From contig CM039502.1 of NCBI GenBank assembly GCA_022432975.1, positions 21,291,228 to 21,355,227 on the forward strand: a stretch of 64,000 nt of DNA. Reading direction: 5' to 3'. Positions 51,814 through 63,050 of this stretch are shown here, piece after piece. Every line of letters starts with the position of its first letter. The first letter of the stretch is position 1. Origin of the DNA: Begonia masoniana (lineage: Eukaryota; Streptophyta; Magnoliopsida; Cucurbitales; Begoniaceae). Under the pieces are notes generated by a model that saw only the letters and a list, made by a program, of their open reading frames with translations, did no database searches and was not told the origin of the DNA. The position numbers and the translations under genes were made by a program.

Positions 51814-53760
51814 ATGTTAATTTGTATGATGACAACAAAAGAAAATAGTGACTATAGCAGCTCAAGCATAAGCGTGCAAGAAAACCAATAAAAATCTCCC
51901 TCTTTTTTCGGCTACATAATTTGATTAAAAAGACTGAATTTTACCGATTTATTCCGAGTTATCCTCTTAAGAATGTTTTGCATTATAATTACATATTTTC
52001 CAACTCCATCTCCCCCTTCCCTGAGTTTGGATGATTTGGCTTTCAAACTGAAGTACAAAACATTAGGTCTGAATACAAAATGATCGTGATATTCATTTAT
52101 ATAGATTCAAAACATAAGTTAGTTAAGCTTAATGCAAATAAGTGCTGCGTTTCAGCTATCAAATAACAATTATTCACGGTTTTAAATTTATCATTTTCTA
52201 ATGAGCTTTGCCATGTATCGTGGTATTGATGTCTCATTGTCTGTGATTATTGCAGGGTGTTGAGCATGAGCTTGATGTCACAGAACAATTGCATGAATTG
52301 TGTTCAAAATATGAACATCAAATTGAAGAGTGAGTCCTATCAGAAATTCTCTTTTTATATGAGCAACCTTGGTTTATTTGCATTTTAAAAGTCATTTTTG
52401 CATGTTCAAATCCATTACTGATATTTGATTTTACTTCTTGGTAATTAAATTGGGTAGGATGTCCGAGGATATTTTAAAACTAAAGGAAGAAGCACACGTG
52501 TTAAGGGAAGAAAAGCTCAGGTAAATATCTTGATCGGCTCTGCAAGGTTGCTATTTTCTTTCAAGTTGTTAGTTGGTCATTAACCTTTCAGAGATTTGTT
52601 TGAACTTTTTTTGACCTTCCGTCTTTCTAGGTTTTCATTGCAGGAGAATATTGACATCTTGCATAAAGACTTGGAGATAAACGACCTAAAAGAACAAATG
52701 GATAGTCTTAGTGGTTTAATTATGCAACTACGAATTCAAAAGACCGAACTTGTCCAGGAAAAAAAGCATCTTGTTAGTGTATTTTTTTCTAGATCTTTGA
52801 TTTCATTAACAAAAACTTGAACAGATGAGTTAGTTATTCCATGAAACAAAACATTTATCAAATAAAAGTAATATAACATAATTTTATATGGTATCTAAAA
52901 CTTGTGATGTGCTCTGATCATTAGGGAACCTCATCTGCAATCTCTAGCAGCACTGGGAGTATTAATACTTGGCCATCTGACTTGAAACATTCTGAAAGAC
53001 TTAATACTTCAAAGAAAACAGATGTCGAGTTATGTTGTTCATGCAGCAAGAAATCGTTGTGCAAGACAACAAAATGCAGATGCCGATCAAATGGAACCAC
53101 ATGTGGACCAACATGTGGGTGTACTCCTTCAAAGTGCTGCAATAAGGAAGAAGATGAGGGTGGGAAAGGAGGTTTTCATGGGGCAATATTACATGAGGGT
53201 TCAGTTGTTGAGAAGCTACCTGCCGTTACTGAGCAGTTTGTGCCGAGAAAAAAGCCTTTGTCCGATATGAGAAACACTCAGGTATGTTTTACTTATTTCT
53301 CATTCGTTTCCTGAACTTTAAATAGTAACTTTTTCTTAATTCTGATTAGAAAAACAAGAAGCATTTGGAAAAATAGTTAAAGTCCAATGCATTTTTGAAA
53401 TTCTATGGAGAAATGCATTTTCTTGGTTAGTGTAAAAACAAGTATTTTTCCCCCTAAAAAACATTTTTTCATATAGTTTGTGTCTCAGCCGGTTTAGCAC
53501 ATCTTTGAATAATACTAATAAAGTTTGAAGCTAAAAATTAGATAAACTTGAAGTTTCTTTGACATGAGACTTGAACTTGAGAGCTTTTGGCAAACACAAA
53601 TAAGACTTGCTAGGTTGTTGGTCGGCCCAAAATATATATTTTGGATTATTATAAAAATTATATATATAGTTTCTACATATTTCATACATACTAAATTTTT
53701 GTTACAAATTTGATTCATTATTTAACTTTAAAATCTTTACAGACCAATCAAGGGCTTTAA
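38935..53760 (+). CDS. Motorless kinesin-4 tail protein (coiled coil + Cys-rich domain)
   Basis: Exons: 38935-39066, 39520-39633, 39708-39824, 39919-39999, 51061-51132, 51222-51315, 51406-51437, 52256-52329, 52458-52520, 52631-52772, 52925-53281, 53743-53760. All are phase-compatible and give 431 codons plus stop. Residues 25-305 are charged and heptad-like and match the stalk of plant kinesin-4 proteins ([50 protein letters not shown]). Residues 344-379 form a Cys-rich domain with 11 cysteines ([25 protein letters not shown]), like the tail of KIF4/KIN-4. In human KIF4A this domain binds an iron-sulfur cluster. There is no motor domain (no P-loop, SSRSH or LAGSE) in the gene or in the 2.7 kb upstream, where a leader exon is visible instead. 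Intron 4 is 11 kb and full of nested retrotransposons. It could be an independent gene or the remnant of a duplicated kinesin. Confidence 0.82.
40281..40654 (-). repeat. 3' LTR of the chromovirus
   Basis: On the minus strand it starts TGATGTGGACATC just after CCCCAGGAGAG (polypurine tract) and ends near ..GTTAAAAAACA. The right boundary is supported by the polypurine tract. The left one is a guess because no second LTR is present for comparison. Confidence 0.5.
40793..41077 (-). pseudogene. Chromodomain end of the chromovirus polyprotein
   Basis: The frame encodes [19 protein letters not shown] and then [12 protein letters not shown], a chromodomain of the type found at the C-terminus of plant chromoviruses. 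It is separated from the integrase part by the inserted copia fragment. Confidence 0.8.
41127..42341 (-). mobile_element. Deleted copia element inside the chromovirus
   Basis: On the minus strand a 238-bp LTR (41127-41364, TGTTAGAATTTGG...GTTCGTTACA) follows the tract TCAAGGTGGAATT. The start of the other LTR survives as about 25 bases near 42,318-42,341 (ttcgggtcacactaaattcta). Between them, about 42,060-42,230 encodes a copia protease/pre-integrase segment ([34 protein letters not shown]). The chromovirus frame resumes at about 42,342. Confidence 0.7.
42303..44962 (-). pseudogene. Chromovirus pol: reverse transcriptase, RNase H, integrase
   Basis: Reverse transcriptase is split between 44504-44962 ([20 protein letters not shown]) and 43963-44436 ([16 protein letters not shown]). 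The catalytic box reads VVYFNDIL instead of the usual YFDD or YVDD, so a catalytic Asp is lost. The 448-residue frame 42616-43962 carries RNase H ([21 protein letters not shown]), the HHCC zinc domain ([21 protein letters not shown]) and the integrase core ([49 protein letters not shown]). A second frame, 42303-42716, covers the integrase C-terminus. It is frameshifted and not functional as one polyprotein. Confidence 0.88.
44959..45480 (-). pseudogene. Chromovirus aspartic protease region
   Basis: Minus-strand translation shows IVDSGSCVN (active-site DSG) near 45,390-45,420, then a stop, then [20 protein letters not shown] (within 44959-45264), the conserved second half of a retroviral-type protease. 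The copia element inserted just upstream at 45,490. Confidence 0.75.
45490..45494 (+). repeat. Target-site duplication AAGTG, left
   Basis: AAGTG directly precedes the left LTR and is repeated directly after the right LTR at 50260-50264. Confidence 0.9.
45495..45727 (+). repeat. 5' LTR of the copia element
   Basis: 233 bases, TATTAGCATATA to ATTATTCAACG, the same as 50027-50259 on base-by-base reading. Confidence 0.95.
45728..45739 (+). other. Primer binding site
   Basis: TGGTATCAGAGC directly after the 5' LTR, complementary to the 3' part of plant initiator Met-tRNA, which primes minus-strand DNA synthesis in most plant copia elements. Confidence 0.92.
45746..50013 (+). pseudogene. Copia gag-pol polyprotein with one frameshift
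   Basis: The ATG at 45746 follows the primer binding site by six bases. Domains in order: gag ([14 protein letters not shown]), CCHC zinc knuckle ([15 protein letters not shown], about 46,622), protease ([14 protein letters not shown] at about 46,922), pre-integrase ([15 protein letters not shown]), integrase core ([35 protein letters not shown]), reverse transcriptase ([31 protein letters not shown] at 49,069), RNase H ([42 protein letters not shown]). The frame is open from 45746 but breaks at about 47,535, early in the integrase, where one base appears missing. It then runs on in the -1 frame to the stop at 50011-50013. Everything else looks intact, so loss is recent or a sequencing error. 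Confidence 0.93.
50016..50026 (+). other. Polypurine tract
   Basis: A TTGAGGGGGGG-type G-rich tract immediately before the 3' LTR, the expected plus-strand primer site. Confidence 0.85.
50027..50259 (+). repeat. 3' LTR of the copia element
   Basis: 233 bases, the same as the 5' LTR, followed by the right AAGTG target duplication (50260-50264). Confidence 0.95.
50270..50757 (-). pseudogene. Chromovirus gag fragment
   Basis: Minus-strand 50536-50748 encodes [20 protein letters not shown] and following residues, a retrotransposon gag helix region. At about 50,320-50,470 an open stretch contains GHISSNCP (end of a CCHC knuckle) and an acidic tail. It is the same element as 40,281-45,489, split by the copia insertion. 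Its 5' end is cut at about 50,757, where ordinary intron sequence begins. Confidence 0.75.
51776..51809. repeat. Poly(T) tract, 34 bases
   Basis: A pure T tract in the intron between exons 7 and 8 of the kinesin-tail gene. It is in the ordinary size range, unlike the tracts at 4.3-5.8 kb. Confidence 0.9.
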
Positions 53761-55017
53761 GTCGTGGCTAACAAAAGTCGATACCTGCATTTTTGTTTGT
53801 CGCGAAACACTTCTTCAGTGCCATGGAACATTACAGCAACAGAGTGGCAGACATAAAAGGAGAGCACAAGAAATTCTTTAAGCATAACATAGGAAATTCT
53901 GTAAGTGAGATTCTATACTCCCATTATTGGAATTGAGACAAATGTTTGTTATGTTTGTCACTCCCTTAACGTCAAACTTTGCAAAGGAGATCCATCATCT
54001 GCGCATAAAATAAGTTGCGTGAGCAGTGGTATTATAGTGAATCTATGTTTCTTTTTAGGTTCTTTTGTTTTGTTCATTTACATACTTTGTCAAGGTTTCT
54101 AACGCGATTCATTGGTATGTTTTAGTTCCTATGGCTGACTCAAATACCTATGTTTTATTATCTTTAACTCAGTTATTTCAAATTGATCAATCTTTTGACT
54201 GATGCATTTGTAATCTTTTACTCAGTTTCTAATGTTTTATTAACATTGGGCATCATTTTTTACTTTTTTATTGCACGCTTGTTGAGTTGATTTTGCTTCG
54301 TATTGCATTGTGAAAAGGAAATGTTACAAGAGAAAAAAAAGAATGCATGCTTAGTTAAGAATAATGTGATATTTACTCTTTATTTCTTATTTTCTGATTG
54401 GTTTAATACTGATTGATACAATTAATGTAATAAATTATACATAGTTAGAATGAGTCATTAATTGCTTAGATTAATGTTGGATACATTAGGAAGTAAGTAA
54501 GTATATAAATTAAGAATAAAGGGTAAACATAATATTATTTCTTAATTAATGTACTACTATCTAAATATCAAAATATTTAACATTAATTTCATAAAACTTT
54601 ACAATTTGATGACCTATTGTTCATTGCAATTTTTAAAAATCTTCATCTCCCGTGGTGGAACATCACGATGACGTGTATTGATCACAGGGTAATTAAGAAA
54701 GATGAATCTGAATTTCAGCTTCGATGGGTCATATTCGGCGTGAACTTCATTCAACAAGCGGATGGTTAGTAGTACTTTGCATTACTTGAGTTGTAAAAGA
54801 GGCAAAAACTAAAACGACAAATGAGGTATTCAAATTTTATGAAAGATGAGACTCTTAGCAAACTAAAGACATCAAGGAAACTAACCTTGAATTTTAAAAT
54901 TTGAATAAGGCATTCACATTATAAGATGATTTCAAAATCTAAATTTACTCTACAATATTAATAATTCTCGAGACATTTGTACCTCTCTAATTGTTGTTTT
55001 CCATTTTCTTCCTTGTT
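53761..55017. other. Region between convergent genes
   Basis: Holds the likely 3'UTR of the kinesin-tail gene and, at the right end, that of the MYB-like gene. It is AT-rich and no gene is recognised. Confidence 0.55.
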
Positions 55018-58000
55018 CTAAGCTTCTGACGTTTGAACACACCCTCCTAATCTTATTTTCGCCTCACACATCTCGACCGAAGTTTGAATCTCATGTCTCT
55101 CGGCAGATGATTGATTCTCGCTCACAACATCAATTGACAAATCTCTTACCACTCTGTCATCAGGGTGTTCTCTTCTTTCAACCTCGTTGCAAATAACACT
55201 TATTCCACGCTCATCTTTCTTTGCTGAGAATTGATTCTCCTTTCCGAGTTCAACCAGCAAACTCAATTTCTTATTATCATCTGTCAATTCCTTCTTACCA
55301 CCCTCATCTGACGTAACAGCTTTATAATCATCGTCTCCCATCTTAACACTCGGCATCGAAGAGTAAGTTTTCTCAATGCCAGTTGCTTGACTTCCTGATT
55401 CGGCTTCTGGGCCCTGTGGGGATGCTTTTTCTGGTTTAATTTTCTCAGAGACTGTATTTTCTGCATCACAGGCTTCATTTTCTTGGATTTCCTGTTTAAG
55501 CTTGTCACCTGATTTAGGATATTTGACCTCTTGTTTTATTGAAGGTTCAGTAGCTATATTAGAGCTTACACTCTTACTATGAGCTTGAGCTGCAGTCGAT
55601 AATTTATGCTGAACTGTTGATGATAAAGTCTTTGCGGAGTTGGTTCGCAATGGATGAGTTGCTATGTGAGGATAAGTTGCCAGAGAATTGGCAGATTTTA
55701 GAGTAGAAATATAGTGCACGTTTGGCCGAGCATCTGAATGGACGGATCCGCCACCATTAATAGATGATTTGATTGAACCACTACCAGTAGGCATTATGTG
55801 AATAGCATTCTTTCCTTGAGCAGCCTTGAGTATAGATGCAGCATCTGATGGGGAAGCAATGCGAGCACCAGCAGCAACAGCTGTAGCTCTTACAGTAGAA
55901 TCTGAAAGCAACATAGATTTTGTCAATTCCTTGTCTACTTGAATAAGTTCTTGTACGACAAAACTGTGATAAAATTGATTTTGAGCCACTAATGAAACTT
56001 CAAACATTTGTATTTCGTGTTTCAAGAGAAAAAAGTTCATTTTACAAAAAGCAAACGATCAGAAATAACATGTTTTAAGACTTCTCAAAGGCCCTGTGCT
56101 TCAATTTCAAAAACCATTCAACCACAATCACTGCAACCTTTAATACTCACGACGTAGCTTGAATAGGAGCGAGATGGACTGAAGGAAAACCTACTTGCAA
56201 AATTAAAAATCACAATAGCATTGAGCAGGCGATGGTAAAAGGTAACACTGGTGTAACAAATACCTTTTCTCATACAAAAATCATACTTAAATATCAAGTG
56301 TTAAATTAAGAGGGAATCCTAAGATATTACTATAACATAACAAAGATGAGAACGCTCACAGCAAAAGAAAAAGAAATGGGGTGGTTAGTAAGAGAAGATA
56401 GAATGAATATTTTAAAAAAGAACCACCTGAGTTAACCGTGCAAATTGCTTTAACATTATTAACGGGCATATCAAGAGCTAATGACATAGCACGACGAGCA
56501 GCTTCCACTTGGTCCTCAGATAGCTGCGTACCAATAGAGTTGCCTCCTACATTCAGCTTACTGTGCCGCTTCCTAATAATGGCCCATCTCTATAGATAAA
56601 AGCCAAATTTGAGGAAAAACACTACAAAGAATTTGCAAACGAAGGAATGTAAACCTAGTAAAAAAAAGAAAAAATCTACGGGAGTATCTTCAGAAATGTG
56701 TGAGATAACAAACAACGCTAATAGACTCACGAACAACATTTTAGAGACACCTATCTGCTATAATTTGACCAAAAGCAAAGTCTGGCCAAACTAAATGGCA
56801 TCACATACTCACACGTATATAATAATCAGTAACAATTGTACAACATACTGCAGTACACATAATTGTTGGCATCATAAAGAAACACATACACTTCGATCAA
56901 AGTTCATAGATTAGAACCGCACGTCATGAAAAGAACCACATGTTGGGGTATAAGTGCAATAAATTAGTTCCATGATTTCTTGGATCTCTCACTTTTGGCA
57001 CATCCAAATCAATATCGTGCCAGTAAAAAAACAACACGCACTTACTACCGGCCTTTGAGATGGATTGTATTTTCTGCCCTTTATATAACAATAAGGATAT
57101 AGAAACAGAAAGCAACTCTAGGAGTTAAATGAGAAAATGAATTTCTTACTCAAAGATGTGATTTTAAAACACATTCAAATACCTAACATCCTCCTAACTC
57201 ATACTTATAAGAAAAAAGACAATCATACAAGAGAATTACAAACTATTATGTATGAACAAGTACCAGTGGATAAATAGTTGAAACAACAAAAACAAAGGAA
57301 AAATGGAACCTGAGATAGCTGTGAAGCAGTTCTATCGCTCTTGAAGTCTCCACGTAAGATATTAGCCCAATTTCCTTCACCATACTTCTGAACAGCAGCA
57401 ATCAGTTCCAAATCCTCAGCCTCTGACCAAGGTTTCCTTTTTCTTCGAGAAGGCATAGTGCCATTACTTGTAACATTTGCATCTAATCCTTCCCCAGAAA
57501 TTAATGCTGGGGCAGGCTGTCTCTGAACAGAGACTGGAATTGTAATGTATGTCCCGTGCGTTGGACAACTAGGTTCTGAATTTTCTAATCTAGCTCTGGA
57601 TGATTGACCATTGGGTAAATTTATAGTTAGAGGACCCTCAACTGTTGAACTGTTAGGCACACTCGAGTCTCTTGGAGAGCCGGAAGCAATCAAAACCTAG
57701 ATATAGTATCATTAATGAAAGGCTGGACCAAAGTAGCAAATCAAATCTATAGGATGGAAGTGGTTCCTCCTCTCTACTAGCATGCTTAAGGAGGATCCAT
57801 TAGCTGAATAAATTTTAAAAAATTGTAACTAAAAAGATTAATATAAAAAATTAACCTCTTTTTCATAGGAAAAAATAATTTTCTCTTAGATGCAAAAACT
57901 TTTATTCCACACATCAGATGCCGATATGTAGAAGCGGCTAGTTTAATTGTTATTTTTCTTTTGTGTAATTCTAACTTAATCCAAAAGGTCTGAAATTCCA

Positions 58001-59050
58001 GATACTAAGATGAATGATAAAAAATTCACTAAACCAATACCGCATGGATACTTGCATGAAGATAGTGCATCTTAAATGCGACAGAAATATCCAAAAACAA
58101 AATTTGCTGGTTAACTGTTTTCCAATTTATGTCATTCCAATCCAACGAAAAATTTCAATGTTATATTTCAAAGTTCAGCCAAAAGTAAAACTTAATCAAC
58201 TGACCAAACGTGAATCATATAGAAGTAAGAGACCTAGAAATTGTTCAAGAGAAATCAATCACGAAATATTAACTCGAAATAACTACCTTCACACATGCGG
58301 CAGCCTCAGTCAAAGATTCACTACTCACAACTGGTAAAGTTTCCAATTCATACTCCAGGTCGCTATCATCTTCCTGTGGGTCAAGTTGAGCATCTTTAAG
58401 AAAAAAACATTGGCATGCATTTAAATGTTCACAGCCATGCAACCCGTTTAACTTTTGTACTATTTATTTCTTTATTTCTTGTGGTTAAAGGTAGATTTTT
58501 GTGTCTTGCAAGATAACATGGTTGCTTTCCACAAAAAGAGGTCAACGACTACATGTACACTCGCAATTTAAGGATGAAAGAAACTGATGGATTGCAATAA
58601 TATTTTAGAAATTTATATGGTGAACAGAAGAAAACGTACCAGAGGTTCAGCCCCCTCTTCCAACTTTTCATATAAAGCATGACGATAAGCTATATGCCGC
58701 CATAGCATCTGATATTCCCTAGCATTAGAAATCCCGGTTACAGTGGTTTTAACCAACGCATTCCAATCAATCTTCATTTCTGGAACCTGTGCTACCTCCT
58801 GAAGCAGAGCCAGCACTGTCGTCGGGGAATACCTGCTCGATTTCCAATACCTCAGTTAATCACCCCGATTGTTGCTAATAGAAATTCACTAAAGAAGAGC
58901 AAAATACATGAAAAAATTCAGGTTGACAAAAATCATTTGGAAAGTCAATGGACGAGAAAAGTAGTCTGTCTATCCAGACCTCTGCAATACAATGGAAACA
59001 TCTTCTTCACTAATTGAGGACCTGTTGTTCTTCTTAGCTTTCTCAATCAT
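55018..59050 (-). CDS. Single-MYB (SANT/homeodomain-like) nuclear protein
   Basis: Exons (minus, 5' to 3'): 58980-59050, 58640-58832, 58287-58373, 57310-57696, 56427-56589, 55018-55901. They join to 594 codons plus stop. The N-terminal conserved region (residues 25-90) includes LALLQEVAQVPEMKIDWNAL and ISNAREYQMLWRHIAYRH. A single MYB/SANT domain lies at about 202-258 (KRKPWSEAEDLELIAAVQKY, GNWANIL, TASQLSQ, then RWAIIRKR), resembling telobox-binding MYB repeats. The C-terminal about 290 residues are Ala/Ser-rich then acidic, without a known domain. It matches a small plant family annotated as 'homeodomain-like superfamily' (Arabidopsis AT1G09710/AT1G58220, from memory). The function is not established, and DNA binding is inferred from the MYB fold. 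The exon 3 acceptor was set at cccacag because the upstream ttaaag option, 20 bases earlier, breaks the frame. Confidence 0.9.
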
Positions 59051-60388
59051 CGTTGAAACCGTATCAGTGAAGCACCATCCCTATCCAACGAGCAACCCTA
59101 CTGCCCTCAACAAGCTCCAAACCAACTCTCTCCCGCTAAAATCAGAATAAGGAAAGGGGAAACCCCTGGGAAAGAAGAGAGAGAGGAAGCTCGGATGAGT
59201 TCCGGAAGAATGAAACAGAAACGGACAAGTGAATTAGACGGCAGACGGAGAAAGGAGTGACGTTGGCGCTGACCAGCCGATTGAGCGCGTAGGGAATACG
59301 CAACTTTCGCGGTTAGGAAATTGATGAGAGCTGTGCGACTGCAGATTTTCAGGTTTTTCAATTGACACAAATCGGCGAATTAATCGGTGAAGATTGGCTC
59401 GAGCCGTAGGATATTACTTCATTACCCCAGCCTTTTCAGTTTATTCCGGTATCACATCGAGTAACCGTCTATTTTTTCTTTTTAATTCTAGCATATTAAT
59501 TATTATTTAATATTAACTTATTTTGATTATTTATAATATATTTTATTAATTACACCGATTAATATTTTAATAACTAAGTAATTATGATGCTAGAAGTAGT
59601 TATTATTCCTCAGCATGATGTAATGACAATACTCAAAAATAAAGAATTTGATACATCAAATGTTAGTATATTTAAATAGTAAATAAAATTACTTGTTTTT
59701 TACTTTTAGGTATTACCCTTCAAATTTCATTAAAAGTGATTTATCAATTTCAATAATTAAAAAATTATGATATTTAATTATTAAATTATATAAAAGAGTC
59801 ATATAATTTAGAGAGAGAATAAAAAGAATGTGAGTGGGTAAATATCATTATTTAAAAAATTTAAAAGATTAAAATAGAAAAGTAACCACTCATAGCTTCT
59901 TGAGATGTCTTTTAACATTTTTAAATTTTCAAACATGTTACATTATATATTGTACCTACTATTATAAACATTTTAATAATTCTATTTAAAGTTATTTTTA
60001 TGAGGGATTTTTGGAACGACTACATTTGTTTGGCCACGTTCATCAAACATATGTTTGTTGGGTCACTTTAATCAATCAAACTATCTTGTTTTTTCCACAT
60101 CACCAGTTATTTTTTGGTATATATATATATTTATATATCTAATTATTTGAAGTAAAAAAGTTCACTAATTGACAACTACTTCGCTTGTTAATAATAAATG
60201 ATTAATACATCACTATCACTCTTTTTTTTTTAGAGTAAAAATCATTTTAACCGTCAAAATATGGTATTTTTAAAAAACCCTCATAATATTAATCATAACA
60301 AAACAAATTTTAAACTATTGAAAACGTATAAAAAAAAATTCATGGCGGTCGACCGATAACCCATAATTCTGTATTTTACACACAGAAC
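59051..60388. other. MYB-gene leader and AT-rich intergenic region
   Basis: 59,051-59,400 is GC-richer and is probably the 5'UTR and core promoter of the minus-strand MYB-like gene. 59,400-60,388 is very AT-rich with no gene recognised; a TA microsatellite lies near 60,118-60,140. Confidence 0.5.
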
Positions 60389-60631
60389 GGAGGACCATTC
60401 TTGAGAACGGTCCTCCATTCTATCGAGGCGTTCTCCCCGTGCAACGCACGTGGAGAATGAGGAACCGTTCTCCAACAGCGGCCCCCCGTTCTCTACGTAG
60501 GGGTGAGTTGGGGAGTGGAGACCCCCCGTTAGAACGTGCCCTGCACATGCGAGAGGGGGGTCTCCGCCTAAACGCACCCTCGCATAAAATGGGGGACCGC
60601 TATTGGAGAACGGTCTCCTGTTATCCTGCAG
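60389..60631. repeat. GC-rich array of four consecutive hairpins
   Basis: Inverted repeats in order: GGAGGACC/GGTCCTCC (60389-60416, perfect 8 bp); TTCTCCCCGTGC/GCACGTGGAGAA (about 60,431-60,459, 11 of 12 pairs, 3-nt loop); GGAGACCCCCC/GGGGGGTCTCC (60517-60565, perfect 11 bp); GGGGACCG/CGGTCTCC (about 60,593-60,628, one mismatch). The motif gagaacgg recurs. Sequence on both sides is AT-rich. Possibly part of an LTR or a foldback element. Confidence 0.7.
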
Positions 60632-61895
60632 CGCGGCTTGTTAGTGATTTTATACACCCTAACGCAAGTGCACGTGTTGCTAACGAAGTAATAGAATAAA
60701 TAAAAGTCGATCCCACGAAGATATTCTTAATCAAATTAAATTGCTATAAAACTTATATAACAATATTAGGATAAGAGTAAAATGAAAATAAAATGGGACT
60801 CTGAGTAATAAAGAAATTAATTGGAAACGAAATAACTCAAAAAGATTGAGATGATGGAAGTCTTGACTATGGTTGATTTCCTCATTACATGTATTTTACC
60901 ACTGATGCTACAGAAATACTACAACATTTATCACAGAACAGTAAGAATTCATAACATTTCTAGGGTTCTATCGAATTGCCTAGATAAATCCGTTTCAGAA
61001 TTTTCTTTTCAACTTTGAAAAAGCAAAAACTTAATCTGAATTTCCTTGTAATCATATTCTTAACGCCAAATAAATTAATGTTAGCAACTTTGCAACAAAT
61101 TTAATTTATTTAATTACTCATGCATCTTACAATTCCTATCTACCTATCGATACAATAGGAACACGTGACATCAAATCTGTCTATCGATACAATTCAAATT
61201 ACGCAATAAAAATTATGAGAAATTGTTCGGTGAAAAATACGTAACATTCATAGTTCAAAAGAAAAACATATAATGAGTACTTTCTCTCATAACCAAGATA
61301 AAAAAAAGTCTAGGCTAAAATCATGATAATAGAAAAACTAATAAAAATATTCAATAAGAGAAAAGTATGAAAAGTAGAAGAAGTATAAAAATAGTTGACG
61401 TCTCTATAGCAACCAAAAATCATTTTTTCTCCAATTGCTTCCTCTCTTATCGGTCTACGTGCTTCCTCCATCTTTTTCTAGATCTCCTCTCCTTACTTGT
61501 TATGTTCTCCTTGTTTTTAGCCCGCTTTCTCTCTCTTTCGATTCTGAGTGATTCTTCAACCAAGTTTTTCTCCTCTTCATTGATTTCCGTCCTTTATTTT
61601 TGGTGAAAATAATCTCCTTTATTTTCTCTCTCCTCAAGATTTTTATATTCTTCATCCTTTTTAATTTGCTTCTCTATTAAAACATCGATCTTTCCTTTTG
61701 TATTTTCCTACTAATAAATCTGCATTCAAATGAGATAATACAAAATTTGAATTAGTGATAAAAATCTACTTTTTTCGAGATTATATATGAAATACGTTAA
61801 ATTCAACCAATCTCTTGATGCTGCAGCATTCTGCATCAATTTCAATAAATTCCATTATTTTTTTTTACATTCACTTAAATCGTACAAGTTCTATC

Positions 61896-62051
61896 AATTA
61901 AAAATAGTATAAGATAACTCTAATTTAAGAGTTATCAAATACCTCCAAACTTGAACCATTACTCATCCTCGAGAATTAAAAATAGTATAAGATAACTCTA
62001 ATTTAAGAATTATCAAATACCCCCAAACTTGAACCATTACTCGTCCTCGAA
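61896..62051. repeat. 78-bp tandem duplication
   Basis: Two head-to-tail copies start aattaaaaatagtataaga at 61896 and 61974 and end near cctcga. They differ at a few positions. Confidence 0.9.
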
Positions 62052-63028
62052 TGATGCAAAATAAAATTTTCATGGTACATTAATAAATTCCATATAATTT
62101 TCAAAATATTTCGAAACTTGTAAATTTGTTTGAAAAATTTTACTATCACAATTAAAATCAATCAATATAGATTTATTTCCTGATGAACTAATTTTTCAAA
62201 GTGCGTGTGTGCTCAAACTCCTCTTGAATTGCTAAGTTCAAAAATCAAAACTAAACATCACAATGAATATCGTAGAATACCAACTCTTCAATGTCTTTCT
62301 TAAGTCAATTAGATTTCAAAGGTTTTTTTATTAAGCTTTAATATAATGCACAAATAAGTAAGGAGGTAACAATTTTTTTGTATTGACTTTCTCTATAAGT
62401 CACACTACCTTTTTACGCGATTAACAACATTGGTCATGAAGGCCTCTGGTTACTTAATAGTGTCACTTAAAGATACATACTCATATAAAATAATAGAGGA
62501 GTATAATCAATAATTATGCTAGAGAGTTCATCCCAAAGTTCCTCTAATTTATTTATACCCATCGAGTATCCAAAAGACTCACTCGAAATTGAAAGTAGAT
62601 TAGGAAATTGCACTGATTATTATTTTTTATTTTTATTTTTTTTCGGTATAACCTCCAAACTTATTATTTTAATATTCTGCTTTATGTTTGCTTCCATTTC
62701 ATCATTGTTTTTTTTAGAAGAAGTCTTTCATTGCTAATTTCCTTCATCAAACACTGAATTGTTTTTATCTAACTATAATTGTAAAGTCTAGTAAGGATGA
62801 TATTCCTAAGCAACTAAAAAGAGTTTGTGTGTTAGGAAACAAAATAAACTCATGAGAATAAGTCTTAATTAATTTCTAATAATATGTGACAGTAACATTA
62901 TTCAATAAACTTACTCAATTAGGAAACATTTGAAAATTTCATTATTATTCACTAGATTTTTATTTATTTTTTTTATAGCCAACAACCAACTTTTCTACCC
63001 ATCCTAATTCCTTACCCCAAGCTTGAAA

Positions 63029-63050
63029 TTGACAGTGTCCCCACTGTCAA
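63029..63050. repeat. 9-bp stem, 4-nt loop hairpin near the presumed polypurine tract
   Basis: TTGACAGTG (63029-63037), loop TCCC, CACTGTCAA (63042-63050), perfect. It lies between the end of the broken transposon gene and the purine-rich tract on the minus strand. Confidence 0.85.

Noticed and set aside
60439..60699. Overlapping 86- and 94-codon frames on both strands of the hairpin block
   Set aside because: Open frames are expected in a short GC-rich palindromic region; no similarity to known proteins was recognised.
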